Source of the DNA: Azospirillum sp.
GTDB taxonomy: Bacteria > Pseudomonadota > Alphaproteobacteria > Azospirillales > Azospirillaceae
NCBI GenBank assembly: GCA_016124535.1
Contig: WGNK01000047.1
Location: 22,460 to 86,459 of the forward strand
Reading direction: 5' to 3'
Length of the DNA stretch: 64,000 bases
A program made the position numbers and the translations under genes. Shown piece after piece: positions 1-11,039 of the stretch (position 1 is its first letter; each line of letters opens with the position of its first letter). The notes below the pieces were generated by a model. The model did no database searches, was not told the origin of the DNA, and saw only the letters and a list, made by a program, of their open reading frames with translations.

Positions 1-1
1 C

Positions 2-880
2 CGCGGCCCTGAATTCCTGCAATTCTATCTCGGCCTCGGCCTGCTGGTGGTGCTCGCCCTCTGGATCGTCACCAGAGGATCGGACCGGCCGGGCACAGCG
101 TCAGTGGCGATTCGCGGCGTCGATCCCTATGAGGCGGCCTATCTGCGCTCCGGCCGCGACGAGGCGATCAAGGTCGCGGTGTTCTCCCTGGCCGACCGCG
201 GTCTGCTGGTCGCCGAGGGCGGCCGGAGCGATCTCAATGCAAGCTCCCGTCTGGTCGCCCGCGCTGCGGGCGACAAGCGGCTGGTCAATCGGCCGTTCGA
301 ACGCGCCGTGCTCGAGCATTTCGCCAGCGCCGGCAAACCGGCCACGGCCTTGAAGGCCCCGGCGGTCAGGGAAGCCGCCGAGTCCTATCACCGGGCCTTG
401 GAGTCGCGCGGCCTGGTCTGCAGCCACGCCGAGACCGCGGCGGCGGGTTCGCGGCAACTTGTCGCCCGCTTGATCCTGGTTGGCGTCTCGGCATTGCGGA
501 TCGGCCAGGCGCTGGCCCATGGTCGCTACAACCTGATGTTCCTGGTGCTGCTGACCGTGGCCGCCTGGTTCGCGGTCGGCCGGTTCGGCAGCCGCCGGCT
601 GACCAGTGCCGGGCGGCGCCAGGTGGCGTCGCTGCGCAACATGCTGACGGATCTGCGCAAACGCTCCGCTACCCTCAAACCCGGCGGCTCGACCAACGAG
701 GCAGCCCTGCTCGCCGCGGTGTTCGGCTTCTCGGTGCTGTCCGCCGCCGCCTTCCCCGCGGCCCGTGCGTTTTCGATGCCCCAGTCGGAGGGCAGCAGCG
801 GCTTCAGCAGCGACTCCGGATGCAGCAGCAGTTGCGGCAGCAGCTGCGGCGGCGGATGCGGCGGCGGATGCGGCGGCTGA
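2..880 (+). CDS. TIGR04222-type membrane protein with Cys/Gly/Ser-rich C-terminal tail (5' end outside window)
   Basis: The reading frame is open from base 2, so the gene begins before the window; the GTG at 47 is internal to the first membrane segment (FYLGLGLLVVLALW). Visible parts are the end of an N-terminal membrane helix, a soluble region of about 120 residues (start RGVDPYEAAYLR), two further hydrophobic segments, and a low-complexity tail of Ser, Gly and five Cys ending GGGCGGGCGG. This layout matches my recollection of the TIGR04222 family, whose members end in a variable Gly/Cys-rich stretch and sit beside DUF692 proteins. The stop codon overlaps the start of the DUF692 gene, so the two are translationally coupled. 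Function is unproven; the Cys-rich tail is a plausible substrate for the neighbouring oxidative enzyme (inference). The family call is fairly sure, the role is not. Confidence 0.75.
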   Translation, partial: RGPEFLQFYLGLGLLVVLALWIVTRGSDRPGTASVAIRGVDPYEAAYLRSGRDEAIKVAVFSLADRGLLVAEGGRSDLNASSRLVARAAGDKRLVNRPFERAVLEHFASAGKPATALKAPAVREAAESYHRALESRGLVCSHAETAAAGSRQLVARLILVGVSALRIGQALAHGRYNLMFLVLLTVAAWFAVGRFGSRRLTSAGRRQVASLRNMLTDLRKRSATLKPGGSTNEAALLAAVFGFSVLSAAAFPAARAFSMPQSEGSSGFSSDSGCSSSCGSSCGGGCGGGCGG

Positions 881-1746
881 ACGACCGGGTCGGGCTGGGG
901 TGGCGGCCCGAGCTGGCGGCCGGCATCCTCGGCCATCTCGACCGCCTGGACGTGATCGAGGTGGTTGCGGAGAATTATCTGGTCGGCGCCGGCCGGTCGT
1001 CACTGCGCGGCCGGTCGTCACTGCAGGGGCTGTGCGATCTGGCTCGCCTGGTACCGGTGCTGCTCCATGGCGTCTCGCTCGGCCTGGCCTCGACCGTGGC
1101 GGTGGAGCCGCGGCGGCTGGTGGCAATCGCGCGGTTGATCGAACGCGTTCAGCCCGAGGCGTGGTCCGAACACCTGGCGTTCGTGCGGGGTGGCGGCATC
1201 GAGATCGGCCACCTCGCAGCCCCGCCGCGGACGCCGCAGACCATCGCCGGCTGCCTGGCCAATCTGCATGCGGCGAAACGGGTCGTGGGCAGCCTGCCTG
1301 CCCTGGAAAACATCGCGACCCTGGTCCGTCCGCCCTGCAGCAGCCTCGACGAGGCCGCCTGGATCACCGCGATCCTCGAGGGCAGCGGCGCCCCGCTGCT
1401 GCTCGACCTCCACAACCTCTATGCCAATGCGCTGAACTTCGGCGAGGCGCCCTTGACCCTGCTGGGACGCTTTCCGCTGGACCGAACCACCATGATCCAC
1501 CTGAGCGGCGGCCGCTGGATCGGCCCACCCGGCGACCGCCGGTTGCTGGACGACCATCTTCACGAGGTGCCGGAGCCGGTGTTCGACCTGCTGGCCGAAG
1601 TCGCGCGCCGGGTGCCGCAACCGCTTACCGTGATCGTCGAGCGCGACGGCGACTATCCGCAGTTCGGCCGCCTGCTGGCCCAGATCGAGGACGCCCGCGC
1701 CGCTCTGGCACGGGGCCGCGCCGGCCGGATCGGCGCTGCTGCATGA
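868..1746 (+). CDS. DUF692 / MNIO-family multinuclear iron oxidative enzyme
   Basis: A 292-residue protein of the DUF692 (MbnB/BufB/TglH-like) TIM-barrel family. Known members bind two or three iron ions and modify Cys residues of peptide substrates. Candidate metal ligands are visible in order: ENYL, LLHGVSLG, SEHLAF, LENIA, LLDLHNLYAN, MIHLSGG, DDHLHE and VIVERDGDYP. The start is set at ATG 868, just before the conserved GLGWRPEL; ATG 856 and the frame upstream only add Arg/Gln-rich residues encoded by the tail of the previous gene. There is a small in-frame tandem duplication (GRSSLRGRSSL) encoded near 1003-1030. The gene overlaps both neighbours (11 bp upstream, ATGA downstream), so all three products are probably made together. 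The substrate is unknown; the upstream Cys-rich tail is the obvious candidate. Confidence 0.85.
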   Translation: MRRLNDRVGLGWRPELAAGILGHLDRLDVIEVVAENYLVGAGRSSLRGRSSLQGLCDLARLVPVLLHGVSLGLASTVAVEPRRLVAIARLIERVQPEAWSEHLAFVRGGGIEIGHLAAPPRTPQTIAGCLANLHAAKRVVGSLPALENIATLVRPPCSSLDEAAWITAILEGSGAPLLLDLHNLYANALNFGEAPLTLLGRFPLDRTTMIHLSGGRWIGPPGDRRLLDDHLHEVPEPVFDLLAEVARRVPQPLTVIVERDGDYPQFGRLLAQIEDARAALARGRAGRIGAAA

Positions 1747-2036
1747 GTGCGCCAGCGCTTGAGGCCTTCCTGGCTCGGCTCTACACCGATCCGGCGCTGC
1801 TCGAGCGCTTTCTCGCCGCGCCCGAGGCGACCGCCAGCGCCGCCGGCCTGCCCGCCGAAACCTGCGCCGCCCTGTCGGACTGCGACACCATCGGCCTGCG
1901 TCTGGCCGCCGAAAGCATCGGGCGCAAGCGCAGCCGCCGCTGTCCCGCGGCCGGGAACACGCTCGCGCTACGGTTCGCGCGATGGCTCTTGGCGGCGATC
2001 GGCACGGCCTGCCGCCAACCGGGCGGCCCCCCCTGA
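1743..2036 (+). CDS. Small partner protein of the DUF692 enzyme, function unknown
   Basis: Encodes 97 residues and starts at the ATG of an ATGA overlap with the DUF692 stop. The N-terminal half is helical and acidic (ALEAFLARLYTDPALLERFL, then a SAAGLP turn), followed by a helix GLRLAAESIGRKR, a basic stretch, and a hydrophobic C-terminal segment (ALRFARWLLAAIGTA). Comparable small proteins commonly follow DUF692 genes, and in characterised MNIO systems a partner protein with a substrate-recognition fold is needed for modification. By position and size it may present the substrate to the enzyme. I cannot assign a named family from sequence alone. A candidate terminator follows at once. Confidence 0.65.
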   Translation: MSAPALEAFLARLYTDPALLERFLAAPEATASAAGLPAETCAALSDCDTIGLRLAAESIGRKRSRRCPAAGNTLALRFARWLLAAIGTACRQPGGPP

Positions 2037-2039
2037 TCA

Positions 2040-2062
2040 CGGGACCGGCAAATGCCGTCCCG
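2040..2062 (+). terminator. Candidate terminator after the DUF692 module
   Basis: CGGGAC (2040-2045) pairs with GTCCCG (2057-2062); an inner GGC/GCC pairing closes on an AAAT loop with one bulged C. It lies four bases after the stop of the third gene and between convergent genes. There is no strong T-tract. Confidence 0.45.
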
Positions 2063-2103
2063 CCGCCCCCTGCCCTCCCCAGAGCGGGAAAGGTATTTCT
2101 GAC

Positions 2104-3624
2104 CTATGGCTCCGCCAGTGGCAGGGCCACCACGACGCGGAAGCCGCCGTCAGGGCGGTTTTCGGCGGCGACCACGCCGCCCATGACTTCGACATTGCGG
2201 CGCACGATCCACAGCCCGAGCCCGAAATGGGCCGGGCTCTTGACCGGCATGCCACCGTCTTGCCCCGGTGCCGGCGGCCCCTTGCTCTCGCGCAGCGAGA
2301 CAAAGCGGCTGAAGATGCGTTCCAGGGTATCGGGGGCCACCCCCGGCCCCTGGTCGGCAACGCTGAGTTCGGCGACTTTCGGCCGGACCCGCAGGCCGAC
2401 CTCGATGGTGCCGCCGGCCGGGCTGAAGCTGACCGCGTTGTCAAGCAGGTTCTGCAGCACCACCTCGACCAGCGGTGACGCCCCGGTCACCACGCAGCCG
2501 GGATCGATCCCGGCGGCGAAGCGAATCGCCGCCGGGTCGTGGGCCTCGCTGTATTCGGCGACCAGGTCGGCGACCAGGTCCGACAGCGGCACCCGCTCCA
2601 AGGGCGGATTGATGGTATCGGCCAAGGTCTCGTCGAGCGCCCGCGCCGCGGTGACCAGGCCGTCCAGCCGCTCCAGCGAACGGTCGATCAATTCCAGCGA
2701 GCGCAGGCCCCGCGGGTCATCGCCGATCCGGCGGCGTAGCGGCTCCAGGCTCTGGGCGATGATGCCGAGCGGCGTCTTGAAGGCGTGGGCGGTCTCTTCC
2801 GCCGCGAAGCGCAGCGCCTCGGCCGAGGCGCGCAGCCCGTCTACCAAGCGGTCGAATTCGCCGGCGACCCATGTCAGCTCCGGGATACTGTTGGAGGCGG
2901 CGAAACCCGAGCGCCCGGCGTCCCCGGTTCTGAGCGCGCGGGCCAGCCGGCCGAAGCGGCGCAGGCCCACCCAGACCTGGACCAGCAGCGCCAGCACCGC
3001 CACCGCCATCGCCAGATAGATCAGGGTGGCGCCGCGCACCGCCGCGGTCCGCCAATAGGGCTGGCCGAGCCCGGTGCCGAGCGCGTCGGATGAATGATCG
3101 GCGGTGATCACCACCCAACAGCCGGCGGCGGTCGAGATCGCGGTGAGTGAGGTCAACAACTCGGTGGCGCCGTCGGGATTGGTGTAGCGAAAGCCGACGG
3201 TACCGGCATGGGCGCAGGTGGCGTCGAGCCGGCTCAGTACGCCCAGGCGGTCGAATTCCCGGCGCTCGCCCTCCAGCCAGGCGGCGGATACCCTCGGTGC
3301 CGACGCGACATAGAAGAAATTGGCGCCGGGGACCGCGGCCGGCCGGAACAGCAGCTTGATGTCCGGCCCGACCCCGCCGAGCCGCCCGACCATCTCGGCC
3401 AGCGCCGCCATCGCCTCGCGGTCGGCCTTTTCCAGCCGCGGCCGCAAGGCTTCGGCGATCAGCCGGCCCTGGACCTCGCTGCTCGCGACCAGCAGGCGGT
3501 TGGTCTGGTCGTTGGCGGCGCGGAACTGGTCGTAGACCAGAAACGGCACCGTCGCAAACATGACCAGTGCCAGCACGATTTTGACCGAGACCGGCCGCCA
3601 CAGATCGGCACCGGTCCGGGCCAC
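2104..3624 (-). CDS. Membrane sensor histidine kinase
   Basis: A 506-residue transmembrane sensor kinase that should phosphorylate the response regulator encoded just upstream. The start is taken as the in-frame GTG at 3624, just before the first membrane helix (VSVKIVLALVMF); the longer frame runs far into the regulator gene and looks like shadow sequence. Order of parts: TM1 about 12-32, a periplasmic domain of about 150 residues, TM2 (LIYLAMAVAVLALLV), a linker, the dimerisation helix with phospho-acceptor His280 in ETAHAFKTPLG, then the ATPase with N box LQNLLDNAVSFSP, G1 DQGPGV and G2 GLGLWIVRRN. The AHAFKTPL box resembles PhoQ-like kinases. The gene begins about 26 bases after the regulator stop. 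The signal is unknown. Confidence 0.9.
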   Translation of the reverse strand: MARTGADLWRPVSVKIVLALVMFATVPFLVYDQFRAANDQTNRLLVASSEVQGRLIAEALRPRLEKADREAMAALAEMVGRLGGVGPDIKLLFRPAAVPGANFFYVASAPRVSAAWLEGERREFDRLGVLSRLDATCAHAGTVGFRYTNPDGATELLTSLTAISTAAGCWVVITADHSSDALGTGLGQPYWRTAAVRGATLIYLAMAVAVLALLVQVWVGLRRFGRLARALRTGDAGRSGFAASNSIPELTWVAGEFDRLVDGLRASAEALRFAAEETAHAFKTPLGIIAQSLEPLRRRIGDDPRGLRSLELIDRSLERLDGLVTAARALDETLADTINPPLERVPLSDLVADLVAEYSEAHDPAAIRFAAGIDPGCVVTGASPLVEVVLQNLLDNAVSFSPAGGTIEVGLRVRPKVAELSVADQGPGVAPDTLERIFSRFVSLRESKGPPAPGQDGGMPVKSPAHFGLGLWIVRRNVEVMGGVVAAENRPDGGFRVVVALPLAEP

Positions 3625-3649
3625 CCGGCGCCAGGCGCTGCCGATCGAC

Positions 3650-4435
3650 TTAGGAATCGGAGTCCTCCCGCTCGCGCCAGCGATAGCCGAAACCGGAATA
3701 GCTCTCGATCTCGTCGAAGCCGTCATCGAGTTCGCGGAATTTGCGCCGGATCCGCTTGACGAAGGCCCGGACATTGGCGCGATAGCCGTCCTCGCCATAG
3801 CCGGCGGTGAATCCCGGTCCATGGACGATATCGTAGAGGTCGCGGTAGGCCACGTCCTGGCCAGCCCGGGTTGCGAGAAAATCGACCATGCGGAACTCGG
3901 TGATCGTCAGCGGCACCTCGGCGTCGGCCCAGAAGGCACGGCCGGAATCCCGGCGCAGTTCCAGAGCACCGCGTCGAAACGACGTCTCGTCCTCCGGGGC
4001 TGCCGAGGCCGCCGCCGGCTCGCCCTTGCGGCCGTCGATGATCAGCCCGATCCGCTTGAGCAGAATGCCGAAACTGCGCGTCTTTTCGACGAAATCGACC
4101 GCACCGCCCTGGAGCGCCGCCTCCTCGTAGATCTGGTTGCCGAGCACGGTCAGGAAGATCACCGGAATCGTCAGGCCGGACTGGCGCATCCGGCGCAACA
4201 CCTCGATGCCATTCATCCCCGGCATCTTCCAATCGAGCAGGACCAGGGCGAAATCATGCTCAGCCGCCAGTCGATCGAGTGCGGCCTGTCCGGTCGCCGC
4301 CTCGGTCACCGCATAGCCGGCATCCTTCAGATTATGCCCCAGCGATTCCCGAAACAGATCGTCGTCATCGACCACCAGCACCCGGGGTCCCGCCGCATCG
4401 CCCTCGCCGACGGCGGTTGTATGACTTCCACTCAT
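3650..4435 (-). CDS. ChvI-like OmpR-family response regulator
   Basis: A 261-residue two-domain regulator. The receiver has acidic residues VVDDDD near the N terminus, phospho-acceptor Asp68 in LLDWKMPGMNG, and a VEKTRSF segment around the conserved switch lysine. The C-terminal winged helix (LTITEFRMVDFL, then YRANVRAFVKRIRRKF and the GFGYRW end) is the OmpR/PhoB DNA-binding type, and the YRDLYDIVHGPGF and GYRANVR segments resemble alphaproteobacterial ChvI. The ATG at 4435 overlaps the stop of the upstream lipoprotein gene (ATGA), and the kinase follows. Target genes cannot be seen here. Confidence 0.9.
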   Translation of the reverse strand: MSGSHTTAVGEGDAAGPRVLVVDDDDLFRESLGHNLKDAGYAVTEAATGQAALDRLAAEHDFALVLLDWKMPGMNGIEVLRRMRQSGLTIPVIFLTVLGNQIYEEAALQGGAVDFVEKTRSFGILLKRIGLIIDGRKGEPAAASAAPEDETSFRRGALELRRDSGRAFWADAEVPLTITEFRMVDFLATRAGQDVAYRDLYDIVHGPGFTAGYGEDGYRANVRAFVKRIRRKFRELDDGFDEIESYSGFGYRWREREDSDS

Positions 4436-4911
4436 GGCACCGCCGTCCGCACCGAACCGACACAGGCATCGCCGCTCAGGCCGTTGCCCCCCTTGGGCGT
4501 CAATTGGTAGGTCAGCACCCGGAAGGTGCTGCTTGCCAGGTCCATGTAGAAGCCAAGCTCCAGCCGGCAAATGTCCGATTCATAGGCCCAAACCTGGGCC
4601 GGCGGCTGGTCCAGAATCGCCGCCGGCGGGCCGATCAGCCGGCGGGTCTCGCGCTCCCCCAAACCGACCAGCCGCTCGGGCGCCACCGGCCCCGGCGATT
4701 TCGGCGTCTGGGGTTCGGGCGTCTGGGGTTCGGGCGTCACCCGCGCCGGACGAACCGCCGGTTTGTGGGCGTTCGCGGCTTTCCCCGGCGGCGGCCTCGG
4801 CGGCTTGACCGCCTGCTTGATGTCGGAGCCCGCGGGTTCGATCTGAGCACAGCCCCCCAGGACCATGACCACGCCCAGCGCCAGAACAAAACCCTGAACC
4901 GCCGCCATCAT
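4432..4911 (-). CDS. Proline-rich lipoprotein
   Basis: A 159-residue predicted lipoprotein: hydrophobic signal sequence ending in the lipobox LGGC at residues 18-21. Next comes a Pro/Lys-rich linker (PPRPPPGKAANAHKP) with a direct repeat TPEPQTPEPQTP, then a folded C-terminal domain starting VGLGERETRRLIGPPA and containing AQVWAYESDICRLELGFY and a second Cys near the end. The L-x-GPP-A then VWxY pattern recalls small BamE/SmpA-like outer-membrane lipoprotein domains, though the match is only general. It is the first gene of the operon with the response regulator and kinase, which suggests envelope sensing (inference). Confidence 0.75.
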   Translation of the reverse strand: MMAAVQGFVLALGVVMVLGGCAQIEPAGSDIKQAVKPPRPPPGKAANAHKPAVRPARVTPEPQTPEPQTPKSPGPVAPERLVGLGERETRRLIGPPAAILDQPPAQVWAYESDICRLELGFYMDLASSTFRVLTYQLTPKGGNGLSGDACVGSVRTAVP

Positions 4912-5203
4912 TTGGGCGCTCCCATATCCGCCAAGGGGAGCCTATCCCAGGAACCGCGCCGACGCAAATCCCCCTGATTTCCGGGCAGCCCGGCAATATC
5001 GCCGGCCGGGAGTCGGGCATCGGGGCCGACAACGCCCGACCAGCGGCGGCCCGGCCGCGCCGATCTCCCCTTGCGGTCTGCCGTATGATCACAATATTCG
5101 TGCGAGCGGCTCGACTTCCGGCCAAGCCGCCCCATTCTCATTCCCTTGAACAATTATGGGTATTATCGTTTGGCGCTCGAACCTTGGATATGGCTCGGTT
5201 TGA

Positions 5204-8008
5204 ATGAAGACAATTGACCGGATTGCCCCCGTGGCAGTGCGCGGCCGACGACATCCAAATCCACCGTCGGACGCCGTCTGGAACCAGGTCTGGAACCAGA
5301 TAGGCGCGGCGATTCTGATCCTCTCCTTCACCCTTGCGATCTGGATCGCCCTGGCCACGGCTCCGGCGACGGCGGCAACCGGGCGGGTCCTGAAGGTCGG
5401 TGTTTATAATTTCGCTCCGCTGATCTTCATTGGCGACGATGGCCAAGCCGGCGGTCTCTATCCGGATGTTCTTGCTATAATCGCGTCGGAGCGCGGATGG
5501 ATACTCGAATATGTCAGCGGAACCTGGGCAGATTGCTTCGAAAGACTGAAGCGTGGTGACATCGATTTGCTGCCTGTCATCGGCTACACCGACGAACGGG
5601 CAAAACTTTTCGACTTTACCAATGAGTACTTGTTTCTCGACTGGGGCGTCATCTATCAGCCCAAAGGCGGCGGCATCCAGTCGATCCTCGATCTGGAGGG
5701 CAAGACCTACGCGGCGCTTAAGAGCAGCGTTTATACCGAGCAATTCAAAAATACCCTCCGTCACTTCAACATAAAAGCCAATATCGTAGAACTTGCGGAA
5801 TATAAGGATGTTCTGGAATCGGTCGATGATAGAAAAGTTGACGCCGGAATTATCACTAAGATTTATGGCATCTTATTGGAGCCATCTTATTCTTCGATCG
5901 AGCAGACCAATATAATATTTTCACCGCTTAAAATGCTGTTCGCAACTCGAAAGGATCGCAATGGCGATATTGTCGATATACTCGACGAGGAGATCGCCAA
6001 AATAAAAGCCGATCGCGGTTCCTACTATTATGGGCTGGTCAACAAGTGGATCGGCATCTATCGGGGCGACGGCAGATTTCCGGGCTGGCTGTTGTGGAGC
6101 GCCGCCGCCGCCGCCGGCCTGCTGATGGCCACCGCCGCCTTCAATCTGGTCCTGCAGCAGACGGTCGGAGAGCGGACCCGGCGACTGACCGCGGCCAATC
6201 TCGGACTGAGCGCATTGGCCGACGCGCTTAAAGAAAGCGAGGACCGCTTTCGGATTATCGCCAGCGCCATCGAACAGAGCCCGTCCGCGGTTGCCATCAC
6301 CGATGACGATGGCGCCGTGGACTATGCGAATGCATCCTTCGTCGCCCTGACCGAAAGCGACGCCAAGGCGGTCGGACGCCCGGTTTCCGCCGTCCTGTTC
6401 GCCTGGGATTCGGTGAGCAGCTCGGCCCGCACCGAGTTCGAGGCGGCGGTTGTGCAAAAATCGCCCTGGTCGGGTGAGTTTCCCCGTGAAACCAGGGCGG
6501 GCGCCGTGGTGTGGAACCGGGTGAAGCTGATCCCGCTGACCGGCGGCGACGGCACCCCGATCCGCCTTTCGGTCGTGGTCGAGGACATCACCCTCTCCCA
6601 GCGGTACAAGGACGAACTGGTCCGCCAGGCGCACCACGATGCCCTGACCGGGCTGCCCAACCGGTTCCTGGCGCTCGACCGGCTGAAACAGGCGATCCGG
6701 GGCGCCCAGCGCGACAATCACCGAGTCGGCACGGTCTTCCTCGACCTCGACCAGTTCAAGCGAATCAACGACACCCTGGGCCACCCGATCGGCGACCAGC
6801 TGATCGTCGCGACGGCGGAACGTCTGGGGCGCGTGCTCAGGGAATGCGATACCGTCGCCCGGCTCGGCGGCGACGAGTTCCTGATCATTCTCCCCGGCAT
6901 CCGCAATGCGATCGATGTCGAGACCGTGGTCGAGAAACTCTACGATGTCCTTGAATTGCCGCTTCAACTCGGCGAATTGCGCCTCCACACCTCGGCGTCG
7001 TGCGGGATTGCGGTCTACCCCGAAGACGGTGCCAGTCCCGACGACCTGCTGCGCTGCGCCGACGCGGCGATGTATGAAGCCAAACGCGGCGGGCGGCGGT
7101 GCTGGCGTTACTATTCATCGGAGCTTCAGACCGCGGCCGAACGCCGTTTCACCCTCGAAACGGAACTCCGCGAGGCACTCGCCCGTGGCGAGTTCCGCTG
7201 CGTCTACCAACCGATGCTGCGCCTGTCCGACCATGCGCCGGTCGCGGTGGAGGTGCTGCTGCGCTGGCAATCGGCCAGCTTGGGCGAGGTCACGCCCAGC
7301 GAGTTCATCCCGATCGCCGAGGACACCGGTCTGATCGTCGAACTCGGGGCCTGGGTGCTGCGGCAGGCCTGTCAGGACCTCGCCTGCCTGACCGCGGCCG
7401 CGGGCCAGGAACTGATCCTATGCGTCAATGTTTCGGCGCTGCAGTTGGAGAGCCCCAATTTTCTCGCCACCGTCGATCAGGCGATCCTGTCCGCAGGCGT
7501 GTCGCCCCACCTGCTGGAGATCGAATTGACCGAGCGGGTGCTGATCAATGGCCGCCGGGAAATCGCCGAGGTCCTTTCCGGTCTGCGCGCGCGCGGCATC
7601 GGTATCGCCATCGATGATTTCGGAACCGGCTATTCCGCCCTGTCCTATCTCAGCCGGTTTCCGGTCACGACGCTGAAAATCGACCGCTCCTTCATCTCCA
7701 ATCTGGTCAGCAACGCCCGCGACGCCGCTTTGGTCACGGCAATCATCAGCCTGGCCGACACGCTGATGCTGAAGGTGATCGCCGAGGGCGTCGAAAACAT
7801 CGCCCAACTCCAGTTCCTCAGCGCCACCGCCTGTGCCCTGGCCCAGGGCTACTGGTTTGCCCGTCCGGCCGAAGTCGAATCGACCATGGCGACGATGCGC
7901 CGGCTGAGCCAAACCGCCGCAACGGCAGCCCCCGGCTGTCCGGCTGCCCGCGACCATTCCGAGCGACATGTCGTCGACTATCCGCCGACCGGCACCGGAT
8001 CATTTTGA
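5204..8008 (+). CDS. Periplasmic-binding-domain / PAS / GGDEF / EAL cyclic-di-GMP protein
   Basis: A 934-residue inner-membrane protein. A signal anchor (about 32-56) leads to a periplasmic amino-acid-type binding domain (starting LKVGVYNFAPLIF, about 62-285), then a second membrane helix (LLWSAAAAAGLLMATAA), a short coiled coil, a PAS domain (about 345-460), a diguanylate cyclase domain with DALTGLPNR and intact GGDEF, and a phosphodiesterase domain. The EAL signature reads EVL, while IELTER and DDFGTGYS are intact, so both activities are possible. The binding domain probably senses a small molecule. Residues 26-33 hold a tandem WNQVWNQI repeat from an 11-12 bp DNA duplication. The gene is monocistronic and converges on gyrB. 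No strong Shine-Dalgarno sequence precedes the ATG. Confidence 0.92.
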   Translation: MKTIDRIAPVAVRGRRHPNPPSDAVWNQVWNQIGAAILILSFTLAIWIALATAPATAATGRVLKVGVYNFAPLIFIGDDGQAGGLYPDVLAIIASERGWILEYVSGTWADCFERLKRGDIDLLPVIGYTDERAKLFDFTNEYLFLDWGVIYQPKGGGIQSILDLEGKTYAALKSSVYTEQFKNTLRHFNIKANIVELAEYKDVLESVDDRKVDAGIITKIYGILLEPSYSSIEQTNIIFSPLKMLFATRKDRNGDIVDILDEEIAKIKADRGSYYYGLVNKWIGIYRGDGRFPGWLLWSAAAAAGLLMATAAFNLVLQQTVGERTRRLTAANLGLSALADALKESEDRFRIIASAIEQSPSAVAITDDDGAVDYANASFVALTESDAKAVGRPVSAVLFAWDSVSSSARTEFEAAVVQKSPWSGEFPRETRAGAVVWNRVKLIPLTGGDGTPIRLSVVVEDITLSQRYKDELVRQAHHDALTGLPNRFLALDRLKQAIRGAQRDNHRVGTVFLDLDQFKRINDTLGHPIGDQLIVATAERLGRVLRECDTVARLGGDEFLIILPGIRNAIDVETVVEKLYDVLELPLQLGELRLHTSASCGIAVYPEDGASPDDLLRCADAAMYEAKRGGRRCWRYYSSELQTAAERRFTLETELREALARGEFRCVYQPMLRLSDHAPVAVEVLLRWQSASLGEVTPSEFIPIAEDTGLIVELGAWVLRQACQDLACLTAAAGQELILCVNVSALQLESPNFLATVDQAILSAGVSPHLLEIELTERVLINGRREIAEVLSGLRARGIGIAIDDFGTGYSALSYLSRFPVTTLKIDRSFISNLVSNARDAALVTAIISLADTLMLKVIAEGVENIAQLQFLSATACALAQGYWFARPAEVESTMATMRRLSQTAATAAPGCPAARDHSERHVVDYPPTGTGSF

Positions 8009-8146
8009 GCCACGGCCGAGTTTCACGCGCCCGACCCCGGACGGCCGGACCCAGGACGACCCGACTGCGGTTGCCGGTTTCGCCGCCGCCCGTCGGTCCG
8101 CGATCCTTGGGACGTCCTCGCCCGCCTGGCTTATGAGCGCCCGACG

Positions 8147-10648
<2,502 letters not shown>

Positions 10649-10687
10649 GACCTGATTATAGCAGGTCGCGCGCGATTTGAAGCGCCT
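10649..10687 (-). promoter_or_regulatory. Candidate sigma-70 promoter of gyrB
   Basis: On the minus strand a perfect TATAAT spans 10660-10655. About 16 bases upstream is CTTCAA, a moderate -35 match. Standard spacing puts the transcription start at or next to base 10648, the A of the upstream gyrB ATG. Confidence 0.6.
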
Positions 10688-11039
10688 GCCTTCGTGTCAC
10701 AGCCCGATTGTCGAACCGGAACATCAGGAAGCGCAAAAAAGCGGTGGAAGGGCGCCCTTTGAAACCCGCGGTCATCCGCCGGCCCGGCCCGTCCTGCCGA
10801 GTCTTGCCCACCGCCCAGGGGCGGGCGGGTTCGAAACCGGCCGCCGCCGGATCGGCTGCGGTGGCGGACCCCCCGGCAGCCCCCCCCCGAACTGCGGCCG
10901 GCAGCCCGAATCCGCCGGCCGCCGGGAACCGCCGCGCGACTTTCATGGATCCTCCCCGAAACCGTCATGCCCGCGCGATAGTTTTTTCGCCCAGGGTCGC
11001 GACCGCGTGCCCGCACTCGCATCCTTCCGGACGGACAAT
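10661..11039. other. Intergenic region between gyrB and the phosphatase gene
   Basis: About 380 bases between divergent genes. It contains C-rich runs around 10869-10888 and no gene I can support. A promoter for the phosphatase gene must lie here, but I see no convincing Pho box (paired CTGTCAT-like repeats). Confidence 0.5.

Noticed and set aside
1747..2478. A 243-codon plus-strand frame after the DUF692 gene
   Set aside because: It is out of frame with the coupled small gene, Pro/Arg/Ser-rich, and runs into the end of the opposite kinase gene.
3623..3822. Upstream extension of the histidine kinase into the regulator gene
   Set aside because: It adds 66 low-complexity residues overlapping conserved regulator sequence; the GTG at 3624 fits better.
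10677..11039. Upstream extension of the PhoX-type gene
   Set aside because: It would bury the twin-arginine signal peptide 120 residues inside the protein.
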